Shown one piece after another: positions 22,735 to 34,589 of a stretch of 64,000 nucleotides of DNA; position 1 is the first letter of the stretch, and every line of letters begins with the position of its first letter. Made by a program: the position numbers and the translations under genes. The notes beneath the pieces were generated by a model. That model did not search any database. It saw only the letters and a list, made by a program, of their open reading frames with translations, and was not told the DNA's origin. Origin of the DNA: Verpa conica (Eukaryota > Ascomycota > Pezizomycetes > Pezizales > Morchellaceae); contig JAUFSD010000002.1 of assembly GCA_033030425.1 (NCBI GenBank), forward strand, positions 868,001 through 932,000, given 5' to 3'.

Positions 22735-23881
22735 CTACTCAATCTTAACACTCGCCTTAACAAGAACCCTCCATTCTCCCCCACCTTCTTCATCACTAGT
22801 AAATTTCTCCACCATTGGTAGCACACAGAACACAATTTCCTTACCCTCCCTCTCAAGTCCTGAATTATTCTTCCCCTGCTCCCCTGAGAACCCTAAATTC
22901 CTCGTATCACACGGTACCATCCTAGCGTTCAAAAACTGAGAGCTATGAGTCGGGAATGAGAATCGCCAGTTATCAGACCCGAGGGAGGTTATTTGGAGCC
23001 AGAGACGAGATGCGTGGTCGATTAGTGCGTCGAGGAGGCGAAAAGATTCCTCACAGTGCTTTTGGTCACCGGGACGGGACATGAGTGGAAGGAGGAAAGA
23101 GTGGATTCTACTAGCAAGAACTCGAGCACAGACAGAGAGGATTTTAGTGACGGCTTCGAATTGGCCTAAAATAATATATATTAGTAGGTCCTGGAAAGAA
23201 ATAGAAATGAAAATGGTAAAATAGACTACCTCTACAATACTCATGAAGAATCCACATAGTCAACTCCACCGGCTGACCCATTTCCTTGACAATCTCCCCG
23301 AAAAAATCTCCTCGGAAGACCTCCAGACACAGAAACCGCACTACAATCCCAACAACGACGAGTAGTTTCATATGGTAGTCATTCAACAGTCCAAAAACCA
23401 CCGAGCCATCGCCAATCATATCCTTCATAGTGATCCCAAGTTCCCTCGGTATACTGGCCTCCGTAGGAAACTTATAAAAGCCCTTCCCGAAATTGTGGAT
23501 CTCTCGAAATAGCATCCCAAACTCCTCCTTGAAGAATACGTCTGAAGGAGTCTTGAGCGGCCCAATGATAGCAGGGGATATGGGAGATGATATGGTAGGC
23601 TCCAAGGGGGGAGCAGTGATGTGTTTATTTTTATCTTCAATCACCCCATGCAGCGTATTAATATAATTTCTCAGCTGAAAATTTTCTCCAGTCTTCGCAT
23701 TGAGGTGGCTCTGGCAGTTGCGGAGATCATCAGATAACGAATTAACCTGAAATATCGAATCAAAAAGCTCCTGCTGCAATTTTATAACCGTTTGTTTATC
23801 AGCAGCAGGTGTTCCCGGGCGTGTTTGGACAGGCGTGAACGGTTCTGACGTAGCAGAGAAGTGGAAAAGAGACCTACTCAT
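22735..23881 (-). CDS. uncharacterised coiled-coil protein
   Basis: Two exons, 23881-23230 and 23165-22735, are joined over a 64-nt intron (GTAGTC..TTTAG) and give 360 residues. The join reads HEYCRGQFEAVTKILSV without a break. Residues about 28-90 (KQTVIKLQQELFDSIFQVNS..) have the heptad pattern of a coiled coil, followed by a Pro-rich linker and a mostly alpha-helical domain from about 115 onward. A late segment (GREIVFCVLP-like, near residue 330) suggests beta strands. I do not recognise a family and do not assign a function. No signal peptide or clear transmembrane helix is seen apart from a hydrophobic helix at about 170-190. Confidence 0.72.
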
Positions 23882-25379
23882 CTCGGCTACTGGGTGCGTA
23901 AGAGGATGTTCGTAGATTGATGGTGAGGGGAGGCCGTGGAGGGATGATGGAAGGAGAAAAGGGAAAGATTTTGTTTCCTGGTTATGTTAGGTCTTGAAGT
24001 GAGTTTGGGGTTAGAGCCTCCTTGAGTGATTTTTCATGATTCACTCCACCCAAACCACCGATACCAAGACAGTGAATAACTTGGCTTACCTTGAGGCAAT
24101 CTTCTTTTGGGGCCGCTTTCTTTTCAGGGCGCTCAGCTCCGATAACACCTTTTCCTACTCAGTCAGCATCCCATCAGAAACCACCAGTTTTAAAAGGAGT
24201 ATATCTGACTTTGAGCCATTAAACCTATCCTCTCTTCTCATACAGCTGGTTAAATCCTGTATTTCAATAAAGAAAAATTAATACTCTCGAAGTGGCGAAA
24301 ACACAGTAACAACTCCCTCTCTCTAAAATGGACACTGTAAAATATGTAGAAAGGAATAAGACGAGCTCTACAACCCCTATAAGAGATAAAAAGAGAAATA
24401 CTTATAGAAAAAGCAAAGTATAACATACCCCCCAGCTCAGCCGACCTCTATCTATTGGATTAGAAGGCTGAGGCTTCATACTATGACCACGTTATAACCA
24501 ACAGCCATCCAAACAAAAACACCAGAATTCCAACGGTAACGTGAGCCTCAATAGAACGAAGGGTAGACACAATCTAGGAGAGATCCCGCAGGTGGAATGC
24601 TGCTGCCTGGCTGGCGGGATGGAATAACACGGCGACAAACCTGCAAAACCGAGCGATATCTCGTGATGCAGTGATGTTTGGCTTTCATTTTTGCTTGAGG
24701 GCCATATCAGACGAAGGGCTTGTGCTAGTAAAAATACTACTAATAGTAATGAATTAAACAAGAATGGAAACGGAAGCGGTCCCGTGGAAGGAAACAGGTT
24801 CCCGGAGTAAAGGAACAAAGGTACGTCAGGCTGTTCCCATCGGATTTAATGGCCAAGATATTCACGCATAGAAGCCTGACCAACAGGATGCCCCGAATGA
24901 GAACCCGTGATGCTGCTTGTGTTGGCGACAAACTTCATCTCTAAAAAATGTATGATGACCCGCACAAAGACCTGTTTACCAAACAGCTGTTGTACCCTTT
25001 GATTAAATTACTCTACAGCTTATCGACATAACCGCACAAAAAAAGTCGAGAAAACGCATGAAAGCGCGACACAAGGAAAAAAAAATATAAAAAAATAGTA
25101 GAGTATGGATCAAGAGAAAGATCACTCAAGGTAAGAAGATTTTGTAGATAATGCCAAACCTTGCTTTTGGTTTCTCGTTCCCTAAACACAACATAAAGAC
25201 AAAACTAAAATCACTACCACCCATGCAGTCAAAAGTACTAACGAAAAGAGTCGACCATCATAAAATAGAAGGTAGTAGCGAAGCAAAAAGCAACACGTAC
25301 CGTCTTTCTTGTCATCACTAAGCCTCAATATCATCCTACAAACCAATTTTTTCGTTCGTTCCTGCCCGCCATTGTCTGT
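23882..25379. other. intergenic, no gene seen
   Basis: About 1.5 kb between two minus-strand genes. Frames at 24036-24281, 24492-24818 and 24740-24931 have no motif support. The stretch includes the promoter of the 23881 gene and the 3' flank of the splicing-factor gene. Confidence 0.5.
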
Positions 25380-27402
25380 CTAGATTGCCTTGCTGGCATT
25401 CGATCTCCCGAACAGACTCGAATACACTGCGTCAACAACTGGGCTGGCAGAGATTCTCCTCCCGCCAAAAAACCTTCCGTTAAGTCCTTGAATTGCTTTC
25501 TCACCCCCTTGAACTTTTTCGAACTTAATATAAATCTCTCCTTGGCTGTTGGGGTCGAGGGAGATATGGACAACATGACCGTATTTAGACTCGCACTCGG
25601 TTTTCACGTCGTCTTCTAGTTCCTTGATCCAAGCATCACCACTCTCCCTACAACAACATTAATTCCCTAAAAATGTATGTAAGAGGAGAGGATAAACTTA
25701 CTCAGTAGGATCAAACATGTTTTTCAGCACAACACACCTACTCGCCATTGGAACATCAAGGGGAATCGACTTATGACCCGCAACAATCTTTTCAGGTAAT
25801 TTCTGCTTCTGTCTAATGGGCATGTCTTTCCCGTTACTTCCGTTTGTATGTGGTTTTTCCGATACAGGAGCCGGTTCGTCCTGTCTCGCGAGTTTTCGCA
25901 TGAGCAAGTCCCTACTATAATTATTAAAGTTTACTCCTGCGACATCGGTATCGTCAAGAGCGCTAGCACCAGCTCCACCGGCTTTATCGTCAGCGCGACC
26001 AACTCGATCATTACCACCACGGCCACGGTTTTCGAATGCGGAGCCCTGGAAGCCCTGATAGCCTGAGAAGCGTTGCAGCATCTGTGCAGTAGATTCGGGT
26101 GTAAACTTATCGTTTCCGAGACCGACACGGATAGGACGGCCAGCGAGGTCGAAGCCGTTCATTTTCTCGAGAGCCTCTCGTGCTTGGTTAGGATCGCGGT
26201 ACCTGAGGTTGTGATATTAGTATAAGGCCCGGGTGATTGCATGGCTAAACGGGGAACTAACTGAACAAAACCATAACCCCTGCTACGACCGCTTTCCTCT
26301 TTCTGGAGCTGGACGAATTCTAGTTCTCCAAAAGGCTCGAATACGTGCTGTAAATCGCTCTCCGTGATACTAAAGTGAATATTTCCAACATAAAGTCTGT
26401 GGAAAGGTACTTGGTTCGCTGTATTCTGCTCTGCTGCACTAACTCGGGCCTGTCGGTTCTTTTCTGCCTCTGTAAGCTGTGCGATGATTGGGATACCGAG
26501 GAGTTTCTGTCCGGTTAACTGAATCGCCTTAGGCACGGATGCCTCATCCTTGAATTCTACGTAACCAACGCTATAGTCATATAAGTAATAAGCTCATTAG
26601 GAGTTTGCTAAAACATTAAGAAACTACATACCCCTTAGATCTGCCACTAACTCGGTCCTTGACGATCTGGGCTTCCTTAACGGGGCCAACCTTCTCAAAG
26701 AATGTAATCAGCTCCTTCGTCCTAAGTCTTGCAGCCAACTGTTGAACAAAGACAGTTCGACGATCGCGCTCGTCTTCAGTTAACTGAGGGGAACGTGATC
26801 TACATGCACTCGTTAGCAAGGAATGAGATATATATGCTATTTTGGGAAGTACCTCGTTCTCCTATTACCACCACGCCTTCTCGGGCTCCTGGATCTACGG
26901 TCAACGCGGTCGCGTCTCCCACCATCATAGTAATCGTTTTCGCGGCGCTCACGATCGCGTCTTGAAGTGTACCTATCATCATCCCGTTCACGGGACCGGT
27001 GCCTGTAGCGCGATGAGGAGTAATCATAATCATCACGTTCGTCGTAATAGGAATCCCTACGGCCAGTGCGACGTCTAGGAAAATCAGATATTATGTTAGC
27101 ACGTGACCCTACGCGAAGGCTTTTTTCTTTTCTATGTGGGATAAGATTGCCCAAGATGCTCACCTCTCACTGTCTCTACTCGCTCTTCGCTCTCGGTGGC
27201 GCTCGCTCCTCGGACTTCTGTCGTCGCCTCTGTGGTCGCGATCTCTATCATCCCTATCACGCCTGGAGGAAGTCGATTTAACGCTTCCCCCGCCGTTCCG
27301 ATCCGGTTTCGGGGAAGAAAGGACACTGTTTTGATGATCTGGCTGCTTAGGTTTATTGCTCTCTGACGCTTCGAGGAGGGCTTCTACGTCTAGTCCCGAC
27401 AT
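25380..27402 (-). CDS. RBM39/CC1-like splicing factor
   Basis: Six exons: 27402-27164, 27074-26853, 26799-26632, 26570-26262, 26202-25702 and 25647-25380. The introns are 89, 53, 61, 59 and 54 nt, giving 568 residues. All five junctions fall at the same codon phase. The N-terminal ~160 residues are an RS-type region rich in Arg-Asp, Arg-Glu and Arg-Ser. RRM1 lies at about 168-245 ([12 protein letters not shown]..; RSKGVGYVEF), RRM2 at about 265-342 ([23 protein letters not shown]) and a C-terminal U2AF-homology motif at about 465-560 ([12 protein letters not shown]..). This order is that of RBM39/CAPER and fission yeast Rsd1. The family links U2AF/SF3b to 3' splice-site choice in the nucleus. 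It is divergent from RPS5 across about 855 bp. Confidence 0.95.
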
Positions 27403-28257
27403 GTTTGTCTTTCTTTCTTGGAACGGGTGTAGATTTATTGATGAGCGTTTTGGGGGGATTATTCACTGGAACGAGGGCAAAGACAACGGTGTTAGGTTAT
27501 TCCCCTGTGTGAGCGGGCAGAAGGAGAAAGTGGTGAATTCGAACCCTTTTCTTCAAACAATCTTTCCTGTGGATACGCGAATGATGATTTACCGAATAAA
27601 AGAGAGATGGTTCTGTGTACTTGCTGGTGCTACTGTCAGTGAACGATGAGAAAGATGATGGATGAGAAATAAGGCGATTAAGATGTTGCTGCTTGCTGGC
27701 TTGCTGACTGGCAGGGGTGAACTGAAGAGGCGGGAGGCGAAAACCTCGAGGGTCAGTGATGAGCAGCACCTGAATTGTGGTGATGCAAGGGAATGGAGGC
27801 GAGATGTATATTTATGTGTTAGAACAGTTACCAGATCATAACTGAAGAATAAAACGAGCTTTCCCACGATATTCAAATGTCTCTATACATATTCCCCATG
27901 ACGACCTAGAACGTAGGACAAAAGGCAGCAGATCAGATAAGGGTGCAACCATCCACCGAAAAGCAGTCCCAGGCCACAATCAGATTACACATCCGCCAAG
28001 AACATAACGCACATTCAAGCGGATCCACCAAAAAAAGATCCCCACCAAACACTCGTCAACCAACCTTCACGATCACGACAATCCGAGCGACCACTACGGC
28101 CACCAGAGCTCTCTGTACGTCAAATTACTATCCCCCCAACTTCCCCCATATTCGAAGTTTTGCCGCCGAGAGGAGAAATTTGCTAATTTCTGAACTTGGA
28201 GAATTATAGAACCCATCAACAGAATACCCCCCATATCCCATCCACAAACCAGCAAAT
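27403..28257. other. divergent promoter region RBM39-like / RPS5
   Basis: The 855 bp between two gene starts holds the leaders and promoters of both. Overlapping short frames at 27356-27876 on both strands and at 27943-28209 have no support. Confidence 0.5.
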
Positions 28258-29231
28258 ATGTCTGACTTTGGAGAAGTTGAGGTCGCCCCGGCCAACTATG
28301 CTGTCCTGCCCAGGGAGGTCACCGAGGAGATTGGCAGCATCAAGCTTTTCAACAAATGGAGCTACGAGGATGTTGAGATCAGGGATATCTCCTTGACGTA
28401 GGACTTCCCTTCTGGTTTCTTTTCAAAGATTTTTTTGAGGGGGAAATATTTTGCGTGGAGTGATGGATGAATTGGGAATAGTACACAACAAAAAGAGATT
28501 TAGCATGGGGTGGGGGGTTGGAAGTAGAGTGGAAAGGAGTTGCAAAGACGTATTTTTGGGGTGGATTGATGGCTAAATGGATGGGGAAAGGAAATCGACT
28601 CTTGAACGGATGGAAGGCTAACATAATATCGTCAAAAAAACAGCGACTACATGAATATCCGTAACCCTGTTTACCTCTCGCACTCCGCCGGTCGTTATGC
28701 CGTAAAACGCTTCCGCAAGGCCCAGTGCCCGATCATTGAACGTTTGACCAACTCCCTAATGATGAACGGCCGCAACAACGGAAAGAAGCTCCAGGCCGTC
28801 CGTATCGTCGATCACGCTTTCTCCATCATTCACTTGATGACCGACCAGAACCCTGTTCAGGTCGCTGTCGATGCCATCGTCAACTGCGGTCCACGCGAAG
28901 ACTCAACCCGTATTGGTTCTGCCGGTACCGTCAGGAGACAGGCTGTTGATGTTTCCCCACTCAGGAGGGTCAACCAGGCTATTGCCCTGTTGACTATTGG
29001 TGCTAGGGAGGCGTCATTCAGGAACGTTAAGAGTATTGCAGAGTGCCTGGCAGAAGAGCTGATCAACGCTGCTAAGGGATCATCTAACTCTTATGCTATC
29101 AAGAAGAAGGACGAGCTTGAGCGGTAAGCCTTCATAATGCCCCCAATAAACCAACCCCTAAAATTTTCTCTCAAAGATTCCCTGGCTGACTTGATTCCCC
29201 TAAATACAGTGTTGCCAAATCCAACCGTTAA
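28258..29231 (+). CDS. RPS5: 40S ribosomal protein S5 (uS7)
   Basis: Three exons, 28258-28397, 28644-29123 and 29210-29231, are joined over introns of 246 and 86 nt, giving 213 residues. The protein is almost the textbook eukaryotic uS7: [72 protein letters not shown] and the C-terminus [20 protein letters not shown]. It binds 18S rRNA in the head of the small subunit near the E site and mRNA exit. The last exon codes only for the end of the tail. The first intron, after codon 46, is much longer than any neighbour's, as is common in fungal ribosomal-protein genes. Start in good context. Confidence 0.98.
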
Positions 29232-30264
29232 GGAATTCCTTTGGGTCATATTCGGGGGGTTCTAAAAAAAATAAAAAAAATCGAGTCGGGCAGGAATGTT
29301 AAAAGTTTTAACGGCGAGATTATGTGTCGGAACGTCTTTTTTACTTTTCCTTCCCCCTACTTGTACCGGTACGGTTGGGGCACCTGTACTGATACAATGA
29401 AACAAAATAAAGCCTTTCTTTTTCTTGGGTTGTTAACTGTGGGGTGTGCATCGTTACGCAATTTTTGTGGTTATTCTCTGTTCATATTAAAGTGAATTTT
29501 TTTTCCCCTTGCTCGTGTGCTACGGAAGATGATTTTTTTTTCCTTCTGATCTCGAGGTTTACTGATAACGAGGCCTTAAGAAATTGATTTATCTTGGAAT
29601 GTAGTACTAAGCATTTTTGTTAGAGGTGTAGGTTTTCAGCGGAACGGAGAAATTATCCCTCAAGAAACAAATAATTTAATCAAGCATCAATGACTATAAA
29701 AATAAATTCTTTTAAGCTTAATGAATTATATTATCTGCACTACCGGTAATAGTACGTGGCTATTCAGGTGTATTGGTGGAGTAGGGTTATTAGCTCTGGG
29801 GCCTTATCTAGTAGATGCTGCGAGGAAGCGAGGGTTCCCGAGAAATTTAGGAGATACTGTAGGACTTGGATCCGTGGGCTCTTTAGATATCTAGATAATC
29901 TTATTCTAATCTCGCATTCTCTGGCTTTAGTTATGGGTTATATAGTGTACATCCTAATAATAATCATGATAGCTTTAGGTTATGGACCACTGGTTCGGCT
30001 TAGAAGCTTTCATAACACCAAGTCATTGATAGGCTGAGTTTCTAATTCGTATTGAAGGTTAGAAATTAGGTCCTAGGCCAAACAAAATAGATCGAGAGGC
30101 ATAAAGATCATTTCCAGAGAACCAAACCCAAAGGTCGTATCATAGTCAATGATTCGATATATTGGACCCTAACCCATGAGCATATAATCTTGGCATCGTT
30201 GACGCACATCTAAACTAACTTAACTTTTTGAGCCTCAACCCAACCAACATCATCACCACGCACA
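29232..30264. other. intergenic, no gene seen
   Basis: About 1 kb between RPS5 and the NRDE-2 gene, both on the plus strand. T-rich 3' flank followed by AT-rich DNA. Frames at 29241-29495 and 29756-30037 have no motif. Confidence 0.5.
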
Positions 30265-33200
30265 ATGGAGACCCCCGACATTATAGAAGTAGACCCTAAG
30301 CCCACAGTATATAACCCCAGCTCTAGTGATTATAGTAGAACTATTCTAACCTCAAGACCCAGGAACCCACCCGTCGCATTATCCCCAAGTTCTCCAGTTT
30401 CAAGCCAGTGAAAGAGGAATCACCTCCGTCACCCCCGACCCCCCAACTACTAAAAGATGATAAGAAGAAAGGAAGCCGGCGAGATCATCCAGAGCATCGG
30501 GAGCATCGGGAGCGCCGAGAGCACAGAGAGCACAGAGAGCACCGGAAACACCGTTCAAAAAGTCGAGAAAGGAGGGGGGATAGAGATAAGGATAGGGACA
30601 AGAAGCGAGACTCCGAAGAAAATCGACCAGACCGCGACCGAGGCAGTGGGCATGACCGCCGAGAGCGGGGTGGTGACCGAGAACACCGTCGCCACCGGAG
30701 GTCAAAATCGCCTTCGAAAAGTACTGCTCTAGTAAAGATCCAAAAGCCACGCTCTCCGTCCCCGGAATCATGGGACGCGCCAAAGAAACAGTACTATACC
30801 GATACGCGCGGTGATCCATCTAATGTTACCTATGGGACTATATATCGCTATGAGATACCAGATTATCGTCGTCACGGTTCCGGATGCGTGGTTGGGTTAA
30901 CTCCGGATATCCGGATCGATAAAGATAAGGGAGACGGGAAGGGCCTTGTGTTGAGTTCGAAGAAGGATATGATGCGTCCTGGGGCTGGAAAGAGTTCACG
31001 ATATAGTTATGCAAAGAGTGAGATCGAGGGTGTGAAATTTTTGAAGATCAAGAAGGATGGCGAAGGCGACGATAAGGCATTTGAGGCCGGGTTAGATTTC
31101 GTCCCCATATCATCAAAATGGAAAGGAAAGAAGAGAAAAAGTCACCCAAACTCTGAAAATGAGGAGTCGGAGGAGGAGGAGGATAATCACTATCGCTCAC
31201 TTGAAGGGCTAAAAAAGGCTGGAACTAAACCGGAGGATCGAGATCTGGAGTATGCATCATCTACAGACTCGGATAGAGATTTCATCTCCTCTCGGGAATG
31301 GAATGACCGGAAAAAGAACACCGAATTCATTAAGAAGGTCGACTTAAATCCGAAGGATGTCAATGTTTGGATGGAATATGTAGATCACCAAGACACACTT
31401 CTAGCCGGCAATGGCCGAAAATCAAAATTAGCTGAGAGAATGAGCACAGCAGATGTCAAACTCGACATCTTGACCAAAGCGCTAGAAAAGTGTTCAGGGG
31501 ATGAAAGGCTACTGGTAAAATATATGGACGTCGCCGAGACGATCTGGGAACCCAAAAAGATACTATCAAAGTGGCAAAAGGTCCTCAAAGACAACCCCAC
31601 AGCCACAGAATTATGGGCGAAGTACATCAACTTCCGCCAAACTGACTTTCAGAGCTTTACGTACCCCGAGTGCATCAAATGCTTCAGCGAATCTCTCGCT
31701 GTTCTCCGCTCGGCGGTTTTTCAGTTAGATAAGGGTAGGAGATCGATGGATATAGAGAAGCTTGAAAGGATTATCCTCTATATATTCCTACGAACAGCAT
31801 TATTTATGCGTGAGGCAGGATATGTAGAGCTTGCTATCGCAGCGTTTCAAGGAATGCTAGAACTCAACATATTTAACCCGCTAGTTACACCATCAGAGAC
31901 CGAGGCCACACATGGAGCACTCCTCGACAAGCTTGGAGAATTCTGGGATAGCGAAGTTCTCCGTATCGGGGAACTAGGCGCTAAAGGCTGGGCATCATAT
32001 GCCAGATCAGGTGGTAACGGCGATGTTCCAGATGCCCGGAAAGAACACCCTTCCTCGGAGCCGTTGGACCCACAGGATCTGTTCGGTTCATGGATAAACG
32101 CTGAAGATGAGAGGTTAGGCTTATCTATAATGCCTGCGAGAACTGTTGACGAAGTGGAGGATGATGATCCTTATCGTGTTGTGCTATTTTCTGATTTTAA
32201 GGCTTTTATGTTCTGTTTTTCAGTAGAAGCGGTGCGGAGGAAGGTTGTCGATGCGTTTCTGGTGTTCTCGGGCTTGGCACCATCGGAACCTATGCCTTCA
32301 AGCTCTCCTGAAAGCACGGACACGTTTTTGAGGAATGATATTGCTACTATGGAGGAATGGTATCTGGATGAGTGGTTTTGGCCAAAGAATGTAGAGGAGG
32401 CTATAGATGCAAAGATGATCACTTATCTAGAGGGACTGTCAATGGAGCCAGAGAGGAAGAGTGGATTATCTAAAGGCAATCCATTTGAGTTTGGGCTGAA
32501 AAACTTTCCCGTCGATCAAACCTCACTTTTTAACTTGGAGTCTGGGAGTTGGAGCAAAAGAGTTAAGGGAGTGGATATAGGGTTCTTGGGTAGGACGCTG
32601 AAAATGTTAGTGGACGAGCTTGGAGATGAAAGGTTGGCAGTTTATTATCTGGCTTGGGTGTCGCGGAATCAACCTGAGGGGTAAGCTTATTCTGAATTCT
32701 ATCTATTGACTAGAGGCTGATATGATACAGTGTCAGAAAAGTCGCCAAGGCTTTGTTGAAGAAGTTTAGGACTAGTTTGCTTCTCTGGAATGGTTACGCA
32801 CAAGTTGAATGGCAAGACGGAAAGTTTGATGCTGCACGAAATATCTTCTCTACCACCCTAGGAATGAGTCAAGGTTTTCCAGAAGCAAGTAGACGAGATT
32901 CAATCTTCCTATGGAGAACATGGGTATGGGGAGAACTCGACGATCAGTCACAGGCAGTCCGAATTCTGTTGTCAATTGAGCCTGGAAAGCTACTACCAGA
33001 AGACAAGAATAATTTTAGCCCGAAAAATATCCAGCCAGCAATGCTGCTGAAAGCTAGAAGGGTGAGTGTGTCAGGTCCGTTTACTGAAAATTACTAACGG
33101 CTTTTTTTTTGCGCTGTAGTATCTGGATGAGCAGCAGAATCTCATGATGTCGATGGGGCATATTTATCATGCAGTTGTCTACAACGAAGTCCGGGCTCTG

Positions 33201-34142
33201 CTCGAGTACCTTTCTCATGACCAAGACATATCCACTACATTACCAATCTTTGATGCTCTTATAGTTGAGCTCGAGCGACGGAATCTTTCTGGGCCACAGT
33301 CAGCGGTACACGAACTTTGCTTGATGGCCAAAACACGGATGCTGTACCATCACGCAACAACAGCGAGAATGTTCAAGATGAAAACAATGAGGGATGTTCT
33401 AGAGCAAGCGGTGTCCTCTTTCCCGAATAACTCTGTGTTTATGGGATTGCACGCGTGGAATGAGGGAAGGACAAAGATTGAGAATAGGGTGAGGAACTTG
33501 ATGAGAGATGTAATATTGAGGGAAGGTAGGGAGACAGTTATTGGCTGGGTTTTTGCAATCTGGGCAGAGATGAGAATGACGGGGGTTGGAGGGGGCTATA
33601 ATGCACATGCAGTAAGGTCATTGCTTGAGCAGGCTGTGGAGTGTGATCGGTATGTCTACCGTCCATTATGGCTCTCGGGTCTTGCTTTATGCGTATATAT
33701 TGAAACAATAAAACTAACCTCAACACTTGAATAGAACAAAATCTAATATAGGGCTGTGGATGATATATGTAAATTTTGAATTGAGAGAGAAGGAGCCAAG
33801 GAGAGCAAAGGAGGTACTTTTTCGAGGACTTCAGTGCTGCCCATGGTCAAAGGGTGAGTCTTTGAACTTCTACATAAAATTGTTATAGTTCTAACAGGTA
33901 CTATAGGCCTAGCCCTTTTAGCATTCAGAAGGTTACGCCCTGCGCTAGACTTTGAAGAAATGCGGAAGCTTTTATCCATAATATCTTCAGAAAAGGAGTT
34001 GAGAGTGCACGATACAACGGAGTTGGAAGATATTTTTGAGGAGATGACGGAAGCTCAGCTAGAGAGGCTCGGGGGGTTGGGGAAACCTCGGTTTCTCAAC
34101 CTCCCAGACGATGGTTCTGAGGATGAGGAGATGAAAGATTGA
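30265..34142 (+). CDS. NRDE2: NRDE-2 homologue, nuclear RNA surveillance factor
   Basis: Six exons: 30265-30306, 30363-32680, 32731-33061, 33120-33649, 33735-33853 and 33907-34142. The introns are 56, 50, 58, 85 and 53 nt, giving 1191 residues. The 42-nt first exon joins in frame to RRIIPKFSSFKP, the conserved NRDE-2 opening; that intron has a perfect CTAAC branch. An Arg/His/Asp/Glu-rich charged tract follows. Near residues 155-190, YYTDTRGDPSNVTYGTIYRY and the following PDYRR match the region that binds the helicase MTR4. The rest is a superhelix of HAT/TPR-like repeats (WMEYVDHQDTLL, LWNGYAQVEWQDGKFDAARN, LWMIYVNFELREKEPRRAKE). NRDE-2 acts in the nucleus in RNA interference, splicing of weak introns and control of exosome decay. 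Length fits the family. Confidence 0.95.
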
Positions 34143-34589
34143 GCTTCTCTTGTTTGATTGCGGCTTAATAAAGGGGTTTTTAGGGTATAATGAGATTAAT
34201 CAAACTCCACTAGATAGATCTTCATGGGGTTTCTTCAGTCCTGCTGAATGAATGAATGAATTTATCATTGATGCTTCAGTCCTGCTGCCATCATACACGG
34301 GTTTCCACTACTAGTGACATGTTAAGAATCTTTGTTAGATGCTCTTTCTAAACCTTACGGTTTTCTTGTTGTTTATGTTTGGCCTTCTGATGTTTGTTCC
34401 ATTCGCATCGGTCCGGGGGGCTGTCATTTCCGGGTCTTTCCCACCTAAAATCTCAACCTCACCTGTCTTTCCACAACCTAAACCCTTCTCCGCATAGCCT
34501 TCCTCCACATCTCCTGTGAAAAAGCCTACATTTCATCTATCGCCCTGCTATATAAATTTATTCAATATATCCCCTACCGGCAACCAAGA
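34143..34589. other. short intergenic spacer
   Basis: About 450 bp between NRDE-2 and the KH-like gene, same strand. It contains a 14-bp direct repeat and a TGAA microsatellite, plus a TATA-like CTATATAAATTT at 34549-34560 just upstream of the next ATG. Confidence 0.5.
34233..34287. repeat. 14-bp direct repeat flanking a TGAA microsatellite
   Basis: CTTCAGTCCTGCTG occurs at 34233-34246 and again at 34274-34287. Between the copies lies (TGAA)4 at about 34245-34261. Confidence 0.7.

Noticed and set aside
28398..28643. Intronic snoRNA in RPS5 intron 1
   Set aside because: C-box-like strings occur but no CUGA box D at a suitable distance and no terminal stem.
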